Of a stretch of 64,000 nt of DNA, positions 54,575 to 63,248 are shown piece after piece; within the stretch, counting starts at the first letter, position 1, and the number at the start of each line of letters is the position of its first letter. Origin of the DNA: Romboutsia lituseburensis DSM 797 (GTDB taxonomy: Bacteria > Bacillota > Clostridia > Peptostreptococcales > Peptostreptococcaceae); NCBI RefSeq assembly GCF_900103615.1, contig NZ_FNGW01000003.1:372001-436000 (forward strand), read 5' to 3'. The notes under the pieces are model-generated. The model was not told the DNA's origin and made no database searches. It saw only the letters and a program-made list of their open reading frames with translations. Both the position numbers and the translations under genes were made by a program.

Positions 54575-54756
54575 TACACTAGATCCCCCAAAATTATATT
54601 TACGTTATACAAAATTTCCCCTTTGTATATTGCAAGATTATTATAACACTTCAAAGTCTTGTTTTTTACATGTAAATTATAGTAAAATGTGAGATACTAT
54701 TATTATAATTAATTCACTATATGATTAATTATAAATTTGAAAGGAGAATTAGTAAT

Positions 54757-55071
54757 ATGGCAATATTTCTTATGGGTCTTTTTACTATTATATTTTTATT
54801 ACTTACATTTATAATAGTATTTTTATTAAATTATAAAGAAGGAAAATTTGTAAAGAGAAACTCAATGTTTATAATTATAGATTTTGTTGTATTAATAGGT
54901 TTATTTATAAATATAACAGCGCTCCCTTCTAATTACATAAAAGAAAGATTTATTTGTCTAACCTTGATAGTTCTAGCTTTATTAAGTCTATTCTTATATA
55001 AAAATAAGTTTAATATAAGTAGAATATTGCTATCCTTTATAGCTCTTATATCTATGCTTATGTATGTTTAA
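54757..55071 (+). CDS. Small integral membrane protein, 104 aa
   Basis: This protein has four hydrophobic segments covering most of its 104 residues and only short loops (NYKEGKFVKRN, YKNKFNISR). The start at 54757 follows AAAGGAG; an ATG 36 bases earlier lacks a site. It precedes the membrane gene at 55129 by 57 bp and may be co-transcribed. No family is recognised. Confidence 0.65.
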   Translation: MAIFLMGLFTIIFLLLTFIIVFLLNYKEGKFVKRNSMFIIIDFVVLIGLFINITALPSNYIKERFICLTLIVLALLSLFLYKNKFNISRILLSFIALISMLMYV

Positions 55072-55128
55072 GTTTTAAAAATATGTTATAATTACCGTAT
55101 AAATATTTTAAGATGAATGGGTGAATGT

Positions 55129-55653
55129 ATGACTACTAAAGATATTGTGTTGGTGGGTTTACTAGCTGCACTGCTTAAAGCATCACAAGCAATTCTAAGC
55201 TTCTTACCTAATATAGAAATTGTTAGTCTTTTAATACTAGTATTTGCTATAAAATTAGGAGCTAAAAAGACTCTCTATATAACTACTGTATTTTCTGTAT
55301 TAAATATGCTGATCTGGGGAATTAATCCAGCATCTATTGGATATTTTGGAGTCTGGGGAGCTTTTGCTATAGCATGTAGCTTGCTAAAAGGATTTATTAC
55401 AAATGAATTTAGAGCGGCTTTAATTTTAGGCTTATTTGGTATATGTTTTGGATTTTTATTTGTTATTGTTTATTTACCAATTGATAAAACATATGCTATA
55501 ACATATTGGCTAAATGGAATTTCATTTGATATAATACATGCTATATCTAATTTCATTATAGGTTTATGGGTATTTAAACCTGCTATAAATGGATTCGATA
55601 GAGCATATAAAGCTATTTATATGAATAGTAATTCTAAAAGAAATTATATATGA
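55129..55653 (+). CDS. Membrane protein, likely ECF transporter S component
   Basis: This 174-residue protein has about six membrane segments, starts TTKDIVLVGLLAALLKASQ and contains YFGVWGAFAIACSLLKG, both typical of substrate-binding (S) units of ECF vitamin transporters. The general energising genes (ecfA, ecfT) are not in this window and are usually shared. The ligand cannot be read. The ATG at 55129 fits GGTGA better than the ATG 12 bases upstream. Confidence 0.65.
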   Translation: MTTKDIVLVGLLAALLKASQAILSFLPNIEIVSLLILVFAIKLGAKKTLYITTVFSVLNMLIWGINPASIGYFGVWGAFAIACSLLKGFITNEFRAALILGLFGICFGFLFVIVYLPIDKTYAITYWLNGISFDIIHAISNFIIGLWVFKPAINGFDRAYKAIYMNSNSKRNYI

Positions 55654-55656
55654 TAA

Positions 55657-55695
55657 TAAAAAAAGAAGTGTTTAAATAAGCACTTCTTTTTTTAT
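55657..55695. terminator. Bidirectional terminator
   Basis: A stem of about 16 bp (AAAAAAAGAAGTG / CACTTCTTTTTTT) between the convergent S-component and rluF-like genes. Confidence 0.85.
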
Positions 55696-55699
55696 TTAA

Positions 55700-56398
55700 T
55701 TATTTTATTAAAGACTGAACTTCTTTATCAGTCAACTTTCTCCATTTTCCAGGAGCTATTCCTTTAACTGTTAAATTCATTATTCTTATTCTTTGAAGTT
55801 TTGTAACATTATATCCAAATACTTCACACATTCTACGAATTTGTCTATTTAGACCTTGAGATAATATTATTTTAAATGTCTTATTATTTACCTTAGTTAC
55901 TTTACATTTATTAGTTATAACATATTTATTATTTACAGGATTAAAAATACGTACACCATTTTGCATATCAGATATAAACTTATCAGTTATATTTTTATCA
56001 ACAGTAACTACATATTCTTTTTCATGATTATTCTCTGATCTTAGTATTTTGTTAACTATAGTTCCATCACTAGTTAATATTATTAATCCTTCTGATGGTT
56101 TATCTAATCTACCAACTGGAAATATACGTTCTGGGTAGTTTATATAATCAATTATATTATCTTTTATATGTCTTTCAGTTGTACAAGTAATTCCAACAGG
56201 CTTATTTAATGCTATGTAGACATGTTGTTTTTTAGGTGTTATTTTTCTTCCATTTACTTTTACAACATCATTCGGTTCAACAGCTTGTCCAATTTGAGCG
56301 ATTTTACCATTTATTAAAACTTTTCTTTGCTGAATTAACTTATCAGCCTCTCTTCTAGAGCACATTCCTGTAGAGCTAATATAGTTATTTAATCTCAT
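55700..56398 (-). CDS. rluF: 23S rRNA pseudouridine synthase, RluF-like
   Basis: This 232-residue enzyme has an S4 RNA-binding domain (about 1-60, [20 protein letters not shown]) and a pseudouridine synthase domain with catalytic Asp in [12 protein letters not shown] and the end motif [10 protein letters not shown]. It belongs to the RsuA/RluB/E/F group and probably modifies 23S rRNA. The start at 56398 follows AAGGAG; earlier in-frame codons lack a site. Confidence 0.88.
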   Translation of the reverse strand: MRLNNYISSTGMCSRREADKLIQQRKVLINGKIAQIGQAVEPNDVVKVNGRKITPKKQHVYIALNKPVGITCTTERHIKDNIIDYINYPERIFPVGRLDKPSEGLIILTSDGTIVNKILRSENNHEKEYVVTVDKNITDKFISDMQNGVRIFNPVNNKYVITNKCKVTKVNNKTFKIILSQGLNRQIRRMCEVFGYNVTKLQRIRIMNLTVKGIAPGKWRKLTDKEVQSLIK

Positions 56399-56513
56399 GT
56401 TTATCTCCTTACTTATTTTACTCTTAATATATTTTAAACAATACATTTAAGTATATTATAGTTATATATCTTAATCAAGGTTTTATATAGTATAATAAAT
56501 CATTCTATAATAT

Positions 56514-56563
56514 AAAAAAGTATTAAAAGTAGCTTATTAAAACTATTTTTAATACTTTTTTAT
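56514..56563. terminator. Terminator hairpin between nhaA and rluF
   Basis: A stem of about 15 bp (AAAAAAGTATTAAAA / TTTTTAATACTTTTTT) that can stop transcription of nhaA on the minus strand. Confidence 0.8.
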
Positions 56564-56577
56564 TAATTATTATGTGG

Positions 56578-57777
56578 TTAGGATATATAGTACTTATTTA
56601 CAATAGCAGAATGATTTTTCATTTTTAGTTTTAACTTCAAATCTACTATAAGTATTGCCATGATGCTAGATATTATGGATAAACATGCGGAAAACAATAT
56701 AGACATTTTAGCAATATTAACTAAAGTTAAATTATGTATAAATGCAATTTCTGATACGAATATAGACATTGTAAATCCTATACCTGCAATTAGGGATACT
56801 AAAAATACAGCCGTCCAACTTATATTTGATGGTTTTTCAGTTATCTTTAAAGAGCATCCTATAAAGCTAAAGAGCATAATCCCTAGAGGTTTTCCTATAC
56901 ACAGACCTAGTACTATACCATATACTAATGAATTTGCAGATGATATATCGATATTATACATAAAGGAAATCCCTGTGTTTGCAAAAGCAAATAGCGGAAT
57001 AATAATCAAACTATTTATAGGAACTAAAATTCGTTGTAACTTCTCAAGGGTACTTGTACCTGAGCTACTATCAGATGGTATTGCAATAGCAAGTAAAACG
57101 CCACTTATGGTACAATGAACACCGCTTAAATACACAAAGTACCACATGCATAAACCAGCTATTAAATAATAAAAAATACTTTTAATATTTAATACTTTAT
57201 TAGAAATTATAAGAGTAATTAGTATGATAAAAGCAATTATTAAAAATTTTAAATTTATGTCTATAGAGTAAACAATACCAATAGCAAGTATAGACATTAA
57301 ATCGTCAACGACAGCAAGTGATAATAAAAATATTTTTAATGAAGGATTTAGTTTTTTTGAAAATATAAGAAAAACACCAACAGCAAATGCTATATCTGTT
57401 GATATTGGAATACAAAATCCACTCATAAAAGGTGTATTTTTATTAAAAGCTATAAATATTATGGCAGGAACGATAACACCACCTAATGATGCTATAACAG
57501 GGAAAGAAGCTTTTTTAAACGAGGATAAGTTTCCATGAAGTATTTCATGTTTTATCTCAAGTCCTGCAACTAAGAAAAATATTGCCATTAAAAAATCATT
57601 TATAAACATATGTAATGAAAAGTTTTTAGTAATATAAATTTCTTCAAAAATATACTCATAAGTACTTTTTAAAGGACTATTGTACATGAATAAAGCACAT
57701 ACAGTAGCTAAAATTAAAAAAACGCTAGTTAGAACTTCTAACTTTACAGGTTTTTTATAGTTTCTTAAGAATCTCAA
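56578..57777 (-). CDS. nhaA: Na+/H+ antiporter NhaA
   Basis: This 399-residue protein has about 12 membrane segments and the NhaA marks: FLVAGLEIKHEILHG, STDIAFAVG (Asp128) and the ion-binding pair LAVVDDL (Asp158-Asp159). It exports sodium in exchange for protons and guards pH and salt balance. It is monocistronic. The tail (about 385-399) is hydrophilic. Confidence 0.93.
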   Translation of the reverse strand: MRFLRNYKKPVKLEVLTSVFLILATVCALFMYNSPLKSTYEYIFEEIYITKNFSLHMFINDFLMAIFFLVAGLEIKHEILHGNLSSFKKASFPVIASLGGVIVPAIIFIAFNKNTPFMSGFCIPISTDIAFAVGVFLIFSKKLNPSLKIFLLSLAVVDDLMSILAIGIVYSIDINLKFLIIAFIILITLIISNKVLNIKSIFYYLIAGLCMWYFVYLSGVHCTISGVLLAIAIPSDSSSGTSTLEKLQRILVPINSLIIIPLFAFANTGISFMYNIDISSANSLVYGIVLGLCIGKPLGIMLFSFIGCSLKITEKPSNISWTAVFLVSLIAGIGFTMSIFVSEIAFIHNLTLVNIAKMSILFSACLSIISSIMAILIVDLKLKLKMKNHSAIVNKYYIS

Positions 57778-57859
57778 TTTATCACCAACTAACTAAAATT
57801 TTTAAACAAGCATTTAGTTAAATTTATGAAATGATTTATATAAATATGATAACAAATTA

Positions 57860-57900
57860 AAAAATCAAAGCCCTTATATCCAATAAGGGCTTTGATTTTT
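57860..57900 (-). terminator. Intrinsic terminator
   Basis: An 18-bp perfect stem with a 5-base loop (57860-57877 with 57883-57900), directly behind the Cys-rich gene on the minus strand. Confidence 0.88.
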
Positions 57901-57903
57901 ATT

Positions 57904-58347
57904 TTAGCGACCACAGTTACAGTTACAACTGCAGTTACAGCTACATCCATTATTATTAGTATTGTTATTATTATTACAATTATTATTATTTAATTGGCTA
58001 TAACAATCTTGAGCTTTTTGTAAAAACTGACAAGATTGGTTCATTAGCTCTTCTGCTTTAACAGCTGCATTATTAGCTTGTTGTTTTAATTGGTTGCATT
58101 CACACCAAGCTGCTCTGGCTTCTTCTTCTAATTGCTTAGCTCTACACTCTGCTTGAGCTGCTAGCGTAGTGAATTTTTCTATTTTCTTATTACAACAAAG
58201 AGCTTGGTCATAAAGTTCTCTTGATTTTTCAGCAAGATTTTCACATTTTTCAGAATCTATAGAAGGTTTTACACAGTTACAATTTACTTTTTTTTCTTTT
58301 TGACATCCACATTTATTATTACAGCCAAATTTACAATTTCTTCTCAT
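57904..58347 (-). CDS. Cysteine-rich coiled-coil protein, spore coat/exosporium-like
   Basis: This 147-residue protein has three zones. The first 35 residues have eight or nine cysteines (RRNCKFGCNNKCGCQ). Residues 36-115 form an Ala/Glu/Gln-rich coiled coil with scattered cysteines. The end is an Asn run closing CSCNCSCNCNCGR. Such cysteine-rich proteins in Clostridia build disulfide-linked spore surface layers. A sigma-K-like promoter upstream supports this. No named orthologue is claimed. Confidence 0.75.
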   Translation of the reverse strand: MRRNCKFGCNNKCGCQKEKKVNCNCVKPSIDSEKCENLAEKSRELYDQALCCNKKIEKFTTLAAQAECRAKQLEEEARAAWCECNQLKQQANNAAVKAEELMNQSCQFLQKAQDCYSQLNNNNCNNNNNTNNNGCSCNCSCNCNCGR

Positions 58348-58393
58348 TTAAAAATCACTCCTGAAATATTTTTATTTGAAGTCACCCTCCCTA

Positions 58394-58420
58394 TATACTA
58401 TGAATTAAACGACAAAATGT
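58394..58420 (-). promoter_or_regulatory. Sigma-K-like promoter of the Cys-rich gene
   Basis: On the minus strand a -10 box CATAGTATA (58402-58394) fits CATANNNTA. It lies 16 bases after the AC (58420-58419) expected at -35. The match to the B. subtilis sigma-K consensus is exact. The position is about 50 bases before the start codon. Confidence 0.65.
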
Positions 58421-58530
58421 TATCAAAATAAGCAATTTTTTTCATTTAATTAATAAGTATTGTTAAATGTCTAAAATGTTATGAATATAAATCTATATGT
58501 GTACAATAATACATAAAGAGGTGGTAAATT

Positions 58531-58944
58531 ATGTATTATAATGAAATACTTTTAAAAAAATTTGAAACATACTGGAATCCTAAACAGATATATATAGACA
58601 ATGAAAAATATAATAGCAGCTGTGAAATAATAGATGACTTAGAATATGTAAAATTATATACAGGAATCTTTAATAATGAAAAAAATTTCAGAAATATTTT
58701 TGGTAATATAATTATAGGAAAATCATGTAAAAAAAATATAAAAGGATATAATAGTTTAAGAGAGTGCTATGGTCTTTTAGTTTCTAAAGAAGATATAGAC
58801 GATCTTAAGTTATTTATAAATAAAGTAAGTCCAGTTCAATGGGAGATATTTGGTAGAACATTCAATTCTAGATATATTTATATATTTGACGAAGAAAAAC
58901 AAAGCCATAAGAGTATTGAATGGAACGGATTGTCGAATTTTTAA
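58531..58944 (+). CDS. Hypothetical protein, 137 aa
   Basis: This 137-residue protein starts after AAAGAGGTGG and is mixed alpha/beta with many aromatic residues (YYNEILLKKFETYWNPKQIYI; FGRTFNSRYIYIFD). It has two separated cysteine pairs but no known motif. The neighbours give no hint. I do not recognise it. Confidence 0.6.
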   Translation: MYYNEILLKKFETYWNPKQIYIDNEKYNSSCEIIDDLEYVKLYTGIFNNEKNFRNIFGNIIIGKSCKKNIKGYNSLRECYGLLVSKEDIDDLKLFINKVSPVQWEIFGRTFNSRYIYIFDEEKQSHKSIEWNGLSNF

Positions 58945-59193
58945 AAAATATTTTATGAAATAATTCGTTGAAATGCTAAAAATATCGAGGTTTATATTTT
59001 TGTTCACTGTAAAAATATACGTTCATTTACGAACTTTGTAAAAATTATTTCTTGATTATAATTTTATTATATAATTATTTTTTTAGTAACATTTTTAATA
59101 TTAAAATCATAATATTTATTAACACTATTAAATACCCCCTACAATAACTTCTGAGACAAAAGTTATCTAGAAACATATAGATAAAACCAATAA
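58945..59193. other. Gene-free AT-rich stretch
   Basis: The 539-bp gap between the 137-aa gene and the motor pair holds, in order, this AT-rich stretch without a gene, a promoter-like site, a hairpin terminator and a full dispersed repeat. Short inverted arms (ACGTTC and GAACTTT) near 59020 are too weak to call. Confidence 0.6.
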
Positions 59194-59221
59194 TTCCATT
59201 TTAAATGTAGGCTGGTATAAT
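59194..59221 (+). promoter_or_regulatory. Extended -10 promoter-like site
   Basis: A TGGTATAAT extended -10 (TATAAT at 59216-59221) with TTCCAT at -35 (59194-59199) and a 16-bp spacer. A terminator hairpin starts only about 8 bases after it. Confidence 0.5.
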
Positions 59222-59227
59222 AGTTTT

Positions 59228-59258
59228 AAAGTAGCTTGAAATTTCAGGCTACTTTTTT
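59228..59258 (+). terminator. Intrinsic terminator
   Basis: A hairpin with outer stem AGTAGC / GCTACT and inner stem TGAA / TTCA, followed by six T residues. The dispersed repeat begins at its T-tract. Confidence 0.85.
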
Positions 59259-59398
59259 ATGCTTAATGATATTATGATACTTTATTTTCTATTGATAACT
59301 CATAAAAGTAAGTTATATCAATAAATTGTTTTTAGGCAAAAAAAACATTTTGAGCAACGGACGAAGTCGTTGGCGACATGAGCGAAGCGAATTTTTTA
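59258..59398 (+). repeat. Dispersed repeat, full-length copy
   Basis: About 141 bp. The 5' module (TTAATGATATTATGATACTT..., about 59258-59310), an AT-rich linker and the GC-rich 3' module (59353-59398) are in the same order as at 44598. The last GCGAC is GCGAA here, which weakens the terminal hairpin. Confidence 0.88.
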
Positions 59399-59483
59399 TT
59401 TTTTGTATTATAGTTACTGCACGTACATATAAATTAACTATATAAAATAAACAGCCTTTACAAGGCTAGGGGAGGAGATTAAT

Positions 59484-60887
59484 TTGGAGAGTATTTTGAT
59501 AAACATAATAACAATAGTATTTCTAATTATTACAATTACATATTCTATAATAAATATAATCGCAAATAAAAAGCTATACAATTATATTAATGACGATTTG
59601 AGGAAGCTGGAGGAAGATTATAAGAGAAGTCTCATATATAACAATATAAAAACTAAATACAGTTTATATTTAATGGATAATTCTTATGCTGAAATAAACA
59701 TAACTACTTTTATTGAAGAAATTTGCACAGGATTTAAATTCAAAAATAGACCTATTCTCGAAAAAATTAAATCTATCAAAAATTCATCATCTACATGTAT
59801 ATTACTAGGTGTCCTAGGAACATTTGTAGGTTTATCTTTAATGTTGCTTACTATAAATACTAATGACATAATAAATTCACTACCAGCAACTATTAGTTCT
59901 ATGCAAACAGCTTTTATTACTAGTATTTGTGGTATTATATGCTCTATAATCATAAATGTTTTATTAAACTATAATGACTGTGAGCAAGTATTGATTCAAC
60001 TAATGTTAAAATGTGAAAATTTACTTACATCTGAAATAACTCACGAAAAGTCACAAACAATAGATTCTAAAATTGAAGATGTAAAAAATACAATAAAACA
60101 AATTAGTAAGTCTATTGAATCTATCGAGAAATTTGATCAAATAGCTAAAGATTTACATAAATTCAATGATGAGTTTATGGGTGGAATAGAAGCTCTTAAA
60201 AACTTGCTATTAGGTTCACAGGACTCTATAAAAACTTTTGATCAAAGTGTTCGAAAATTAGATAAGCAAATGAATATAATGAATATCAAATTCAATAAAC
60301 TATTTGATAAGTATGATAATCAAGAAGATATAAATAAAGAAATTTTAATAGATATAAAGCAAACATCTAAAAATGTATTTGAGTCTACTGAAAATCAATT
60401 TAAAATAAGAGAATACATAAGAAATCTATCATCTAGCTTTGCATTGTATGAAAGGACTGCTCAAGATTTATTGCAAAAGTTAGTTAATCATGAAAAACAG
60501 ATAACAGACACTCAATCAAATTTAAATAATGAACAAATAAACCTAGACGAGACTGTAAAACATTTAGCTTCTGTTATAGCCATCTCTACTCAAGATATAG
60601 AACAAAAGCTAAATATGATATTTGATTATGTAGATATTTATAAAGAAGCTGTTACAATGGCATCTATGCAAGATGATAATCATAAAAGATCTGAAGATGA
60701 AATTTACGATATAGATGATTACGGTATTGACTCTATCAAAAAAAATTCATATCAATCAAATGAATTAGTTAGAGGTAGAAAAAGAACAAATCCTTATTTA
60801 AGAAAGAGAGTAGAGTCCAAACAAAATAATAGACTAGAAAACAAGTCATCAAATTATTTACTTGGAGATGATAAACATGATAAATAA
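59484..60887 (+). CDS. zorA: ZorA-like motor protein (MotA/TolQ/ExbB family with long tail)
   Basis: This 467-residue protein has membrane segments at about 4-26, 103-123 and 143-162. The MotA/ExbB channel signature lies in LLGVLGTFVGLSLML and MQTAFITSICGIICSI. After the last segment comes a cytoplasmic tail of about 300 residues rich in coiled coil. That is the layout of ZorA in Zorya phage defence and longer than ExbB or MotA. TTG at 59484 is the likely start, after GGGGAGGAG; a 6-bp hairpin (59453-59467) sits just ahead of it. Known Zorya effectors (zorC, zorD, zorE) are not present, so the name is by likeness. Confidence 0.75.
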   Translation: MESILINIITIVFLIITITYSIINIIANKKLYNYINDDLRKLEEDYKRSLIYNNIKTKYSLYLMDNSYAEINITTFIEEICTGFKFKNRPILEKIKSIKNSSSTCILLGVLGTFVGLSLMLLTINTNDIINSLPATISSMQTAFITSICGIICSIIINVLLNYNDCEQVLIQLMLKCENLLTSEITHEKSQTIDSKIEDVKNTIKQISKSIESIEKFDQIAKDLHKFNDEFMGGIEALKNLLLGSQDSIKTFDQSVRKLDKQMNIMNIKFNKLFDKYDNQEDINKEILIDIKQTSKNVFESTENQFKIREYIRNLSSSFALYERTAQDLLQKLVNHEKQITDTQSNLNNEQINLDETVKHLASVIAISTQDIEQKLNMIFDYVDIYKEAVTMASMQDDNHKRSEDEIYDIDDYGIDSIKKNSYQSNELVRGRKRTNPYLRKRVESKQNNRLENKSSNYLLGDDKHDK

Positions 60888-61503
60888 GTACAGACGAACT
60901 GTTAATCGAGAATTTGAGAAAAGTAGCTTTTGGCCTACTTTTACAGACATGATTTCAACTGTATTAATGGTTGTAATGCTTATGTTATTTAGCGTTGAGT
61001 CTATTACCGGTTCTGTAGAAAAAGATCTTGCTAAAGAAGTAGATACCTCTGTTAAAGAAACTCTAAAAGAAAGTGGATTACCTGTTACCGTAGATGAAAC
61101 TACAGGATTAGTTACTTTTGGTGAAAAAACTATGTTTGATGTAGACAGTTCTGAGTTAAAGCCAGAAGCTAAAGAAATGCTTAAAATATTTATTCCTAAG
61201 TATGTAGAAGCTATTTATAAAGACTACGGTGAAAATATATCTAAAATAGTAGTGAAAGGCCATACAGACGATGTAGGGAGCTATTTATACAATTTAGACC
61301 TTTCTCAAAAAAGAGCATTTAGTGTAGCTCAGTTTATTGTTGGAGATGAAATAGGAAACTATAAGTATAAAGAAAGAGTTTTAAAAGATATTGAAGCAAT
61401 TGGAAGATCCGAAGCTGAATTAATTAAAAATAAAGATGGAAGTATAGATAGAGATTCTTCACGAAGAGTTGAAATAAAGTACGAAATAAGTTTGGATAAG
61501 TAA
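60877..61503 (+). CDS. zorB: ZorB-like protein (MotB/OmpA family)
   Basis: This 208-residue protein has one membrane segment (about 24-42) that begins with the proton-path aspartate (FTDMISTVLMVVMLML, Asp24). A linker follows, then an OmpA-type peptidoglycan-binding domain (VVKGHTDDVGS, LDLSQKRAFSVAQFI, SSRRVEIKYE). It overlaps the previous gene by 11 bases; I chose the ATG at 60877 nine bases after GGAG. With its partner it should form a proton-driven motor anchored to the wall. Its small size fits ZorB better than MotB. Confidence 0.78.
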   Translation: MINKYRRTVNREFEKSSFWPTFTDMISTVLMVVMLMLFSVESITGSVEKDLAKEVDTSVKETLKESGLPVTVDETTGLVTFGEKTMFDVDSSELKPEAKEMLKIFIPKYVEAIYKDYGENISKIVVKGHTDDVGSYLYNLDLSQKRAFSVAQFIVGDEIGNYKYKERVLKDIEAIGRSEAELIKNKDGSIDRDSSRRVEIKYEISLDK

Positions 61504-61506
61504 TAA

Positions 61507-61550
61507 AAAAGAGTAGCTCTTAATAATTCAATAAGGGTTACTCTTTTAAT
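61507..61550. terminator. Bidirectional terminator
   Basis: A stem of about 16 bp with a few G-T pairs (AAAAGAGTAGCTCTTA / TAAGGGTTACTCTTTT), between convergent genes. Confidence 0.8.
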
Positions 61551-61561
61551 TTATCATATAA

Positions 61562-62035
61562 TTAATGAATATCATTGATGTCAATTAGCCATTTTGAATT
61601 ATTATTTTTACGAACTACAAAAAACCAAGATTCATACATACCATTTTTATAACGGGTAGGTGACGAATCATTATATGAAACTTCATAATTAACTTTATAA
61701 ACTTTTAAATTTTGTGGATTGATTAATTGATTGTTCTTAAGATATGCATTTAAGATGCTTTCATTAGTTTCTTCTTTTATATAGATTAATGAAGTTTTAT
61801 CTAAATACTTTAATTGTTCTTCTATAGAAGATAAACTTTCATTAGTCACAAGTAGACTAGATAATTTATCTACATTTTTTTCGTTTTTTAATAAAAAATA
61901 CTCACGAACTACTTGTTCAGCATCTTCAATAGGTCCAAACCCCTCAGATTTTACTGTCACACAGAATGTAAATATTAACATCGGTACAAGTATTAAAAAT
62001 GCTATTAACTGATTATTTCGTGCATTGTTCCTAAT
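61562..62035 (-). CDS. Secreted or membrane-anchored hypothetical protein, ATT start
   Basis: From an ATT at 62035 the protein has 157 residues and begins RNNARNNQLIAFLILVPML, a proper signal peptide with basic end and hydrophobic core. A perfect GGAGGTG lies five bases before the ATT. The first ATG (61981) has no binding site and would cut the signal in half. The mature part (VREYFLLKNEKNVDKLSSLL, ending WLIDINDIH) resembles small NTF2-like outside domains but is not assigned. It converges with zorB. Confidence 0.65.
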   Translation of the reverse strand: MRNNARNNQLIAFLILVPMLIFTFCVTVKSEGFGPIEDAEQVVREYFLLKNEKNVDKLSSLLVTNESLSSIEEQLKYLDKTSLIYIKEETNESILNAYLKNNQLINPQNLKVYKVNYEVSYNDSSPTRYKNGMYESWFFVVRKNNNSKWLIDINDIH

Positions 62036-62265
62036 AAAAACACCTCCAAAATATTCTATAAATTATAATACATTACTTTGAATTAATTTTAATAGAATGG
62101 TTAAATATACTAATAAACGATAGTAGATTTGAATTTTATGTCTAGAAAATATCTCCTTATTTATAGTATACTACTATAGACATAAAAAATGAATTAAAGG
62201 GTTAAAAATTTATTAAGATTTTAATTTACATATGTCTTATACATAAAAGTTGAGGAGGAATTATA

Positions 62266-62976
62266 ATGAGTACACCAACACCACATAATAATGCAAAATT
62301 AGGAGATATCGCAGAAACGGTATTACTTCCAGGAGATCCACTAAGAGCTAAATTCATAGCTGAAACTTATCTAGAAGATGTAGTACAGTATAATACTGTA
62401 AGAGGTATGTTTGGATATACAGGTTATTATAAGGGTAAAAAAATATCTGTTCAAGGAAGTGGAATGGGAATACCTTCTATAGGAATTTACTCTTACGAAT
62501 TGATACATTTTTATGGAGTAAAGAATTTAGTTAGAATAGGATCAGCTGGTGCTATAAATGAAAACTTAAAACCACATGATGTTGTTATCGGAATGGGAGC
62601 TTGCACAGATTCAAGATATGCTGCTCAATACGATTTACCAGGAACTTATGCTCCTATTGCTAGTTATGAATTAATGCAAAAAGCTATTGAAAAAGCAAAA
62701 GAGCAGGGAACTCAGGTAACAGTAGGTAATATACTTTCAAATGATGTATTTTACTCTGATGCAGGTTTAGATAATTTAGCTAAATGGAAAAAAATGGGCG
62801 TTCTTTGTGTAGAAATGGAAGCTGCTGGACTTTATATGAATGCAGCTAGAGCGGGCGTAAATGCTCTTGCTATACTTACAATATCAGATTGTCCTTTTAC
62901 TGGAGAAGAATGTTCTGCTCATGACAGACAAGTAGCATTTACTAAAATGATGGAAATCGCATTAGAGTTAGCATAG
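62266..62976 (+). CDS. deoD: Purine nucleoside phosphorylase, DeoD type
   Basis: This 236-residue protein starts [25 protein letters not shown], typical of hexameric DeoD enzymes, and has [21 protein letters not shown] and the catalytic end [20 protein letters not shown] and ISDCPF. It splits purine (deoxy)nucleosides with phosphate. The AGGAGG site is strong. A 10-bp perfect palindrome (TAGTATACTA, about 62164-62173) lies about 95 bp before the start. Confidence 0.96.
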   Translation: MSTPTPHNNAKLGDIAETVLLPGDPLRAKFIAETYLEDVVQYNTVRGMFGYTGYYKGKKISVQGSGMGIPSIGIYSYELIHFYGVKNLVRIGSAGAINENLKPHDVVIGMGACTDSRYAAQYDLPGTYAPIASYELMQKAIEKAKEQGTQVTVGNILSNDVFYSDAGLDNLAKWKKMGVLCVEMEAAGLYMNAARAGVNALAILTISDCPFTGEECSAHDRQVAFTKMMEIALELA

Positions 62977-62999
62977 TTAAAAAAATAGGGGAGATACAT

Positions 63000-63188
63000 A
63001 TGTTAAAAATATTAGGTGTATTATTTATTGTCTTAGGTCTTATCTTAAACACATACTCTATATATGCTTTCAAAAACACTAAAAATCTAAATAAAACTAA
63101 AAAAGAAGAGTTAGATAAATTAAAGAAAAATGGAACTACTTTCTTATTTGCAGGTGTATCTGCTTTAGTTTTAGGGTTGATTTTATAG
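63000..63188 (+). CDS. Small membrane protein, 62 aa
   Basis: This 62-residue protein has two membrane segments (about 4-21 and 46-62) with a lysine-rich loop between them (KNTKNLNKTKKEELDKLKK). It follows deoD by 23 bp with a GGGAG site and precedes a terminator, so it belongs to the deoD transcript. The function is unknown. Confidence 0.7.
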   Translation: MLKILGVLFIVLGLILNTYSIYAFKNTKNLNKTKKEELDKLKKNGTTFLFAGVSALVLGLIL

Positions 63189-63195
63189 CTTACAA

Positions 63196-63248
63196 ATAAA
63201 AAAGAGTAATTAGCAAAACATCTTAAATTTGCTAATTACTCTTTTTTA
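63196..63248. terminator. Bidirectional terminator
   Basis: A stem of about 20 bp (AAAAAAGAGTAATTAGCAAA with its complement) between deoD and lexA units. Confidence 0.9.

Noticed and set aside
56660-57118. A 152-codon plus-strand frame inside nhaA
   Set aside because: It lies opposite essential membrane motifs of NhaA and has no site or independent support.
59484-61503. Flagellar stator MotA/MotB
   Set aside because: The first protein has three and not four membrane segments with a very long cytoplasmic tail, and no flagellar genes are near.
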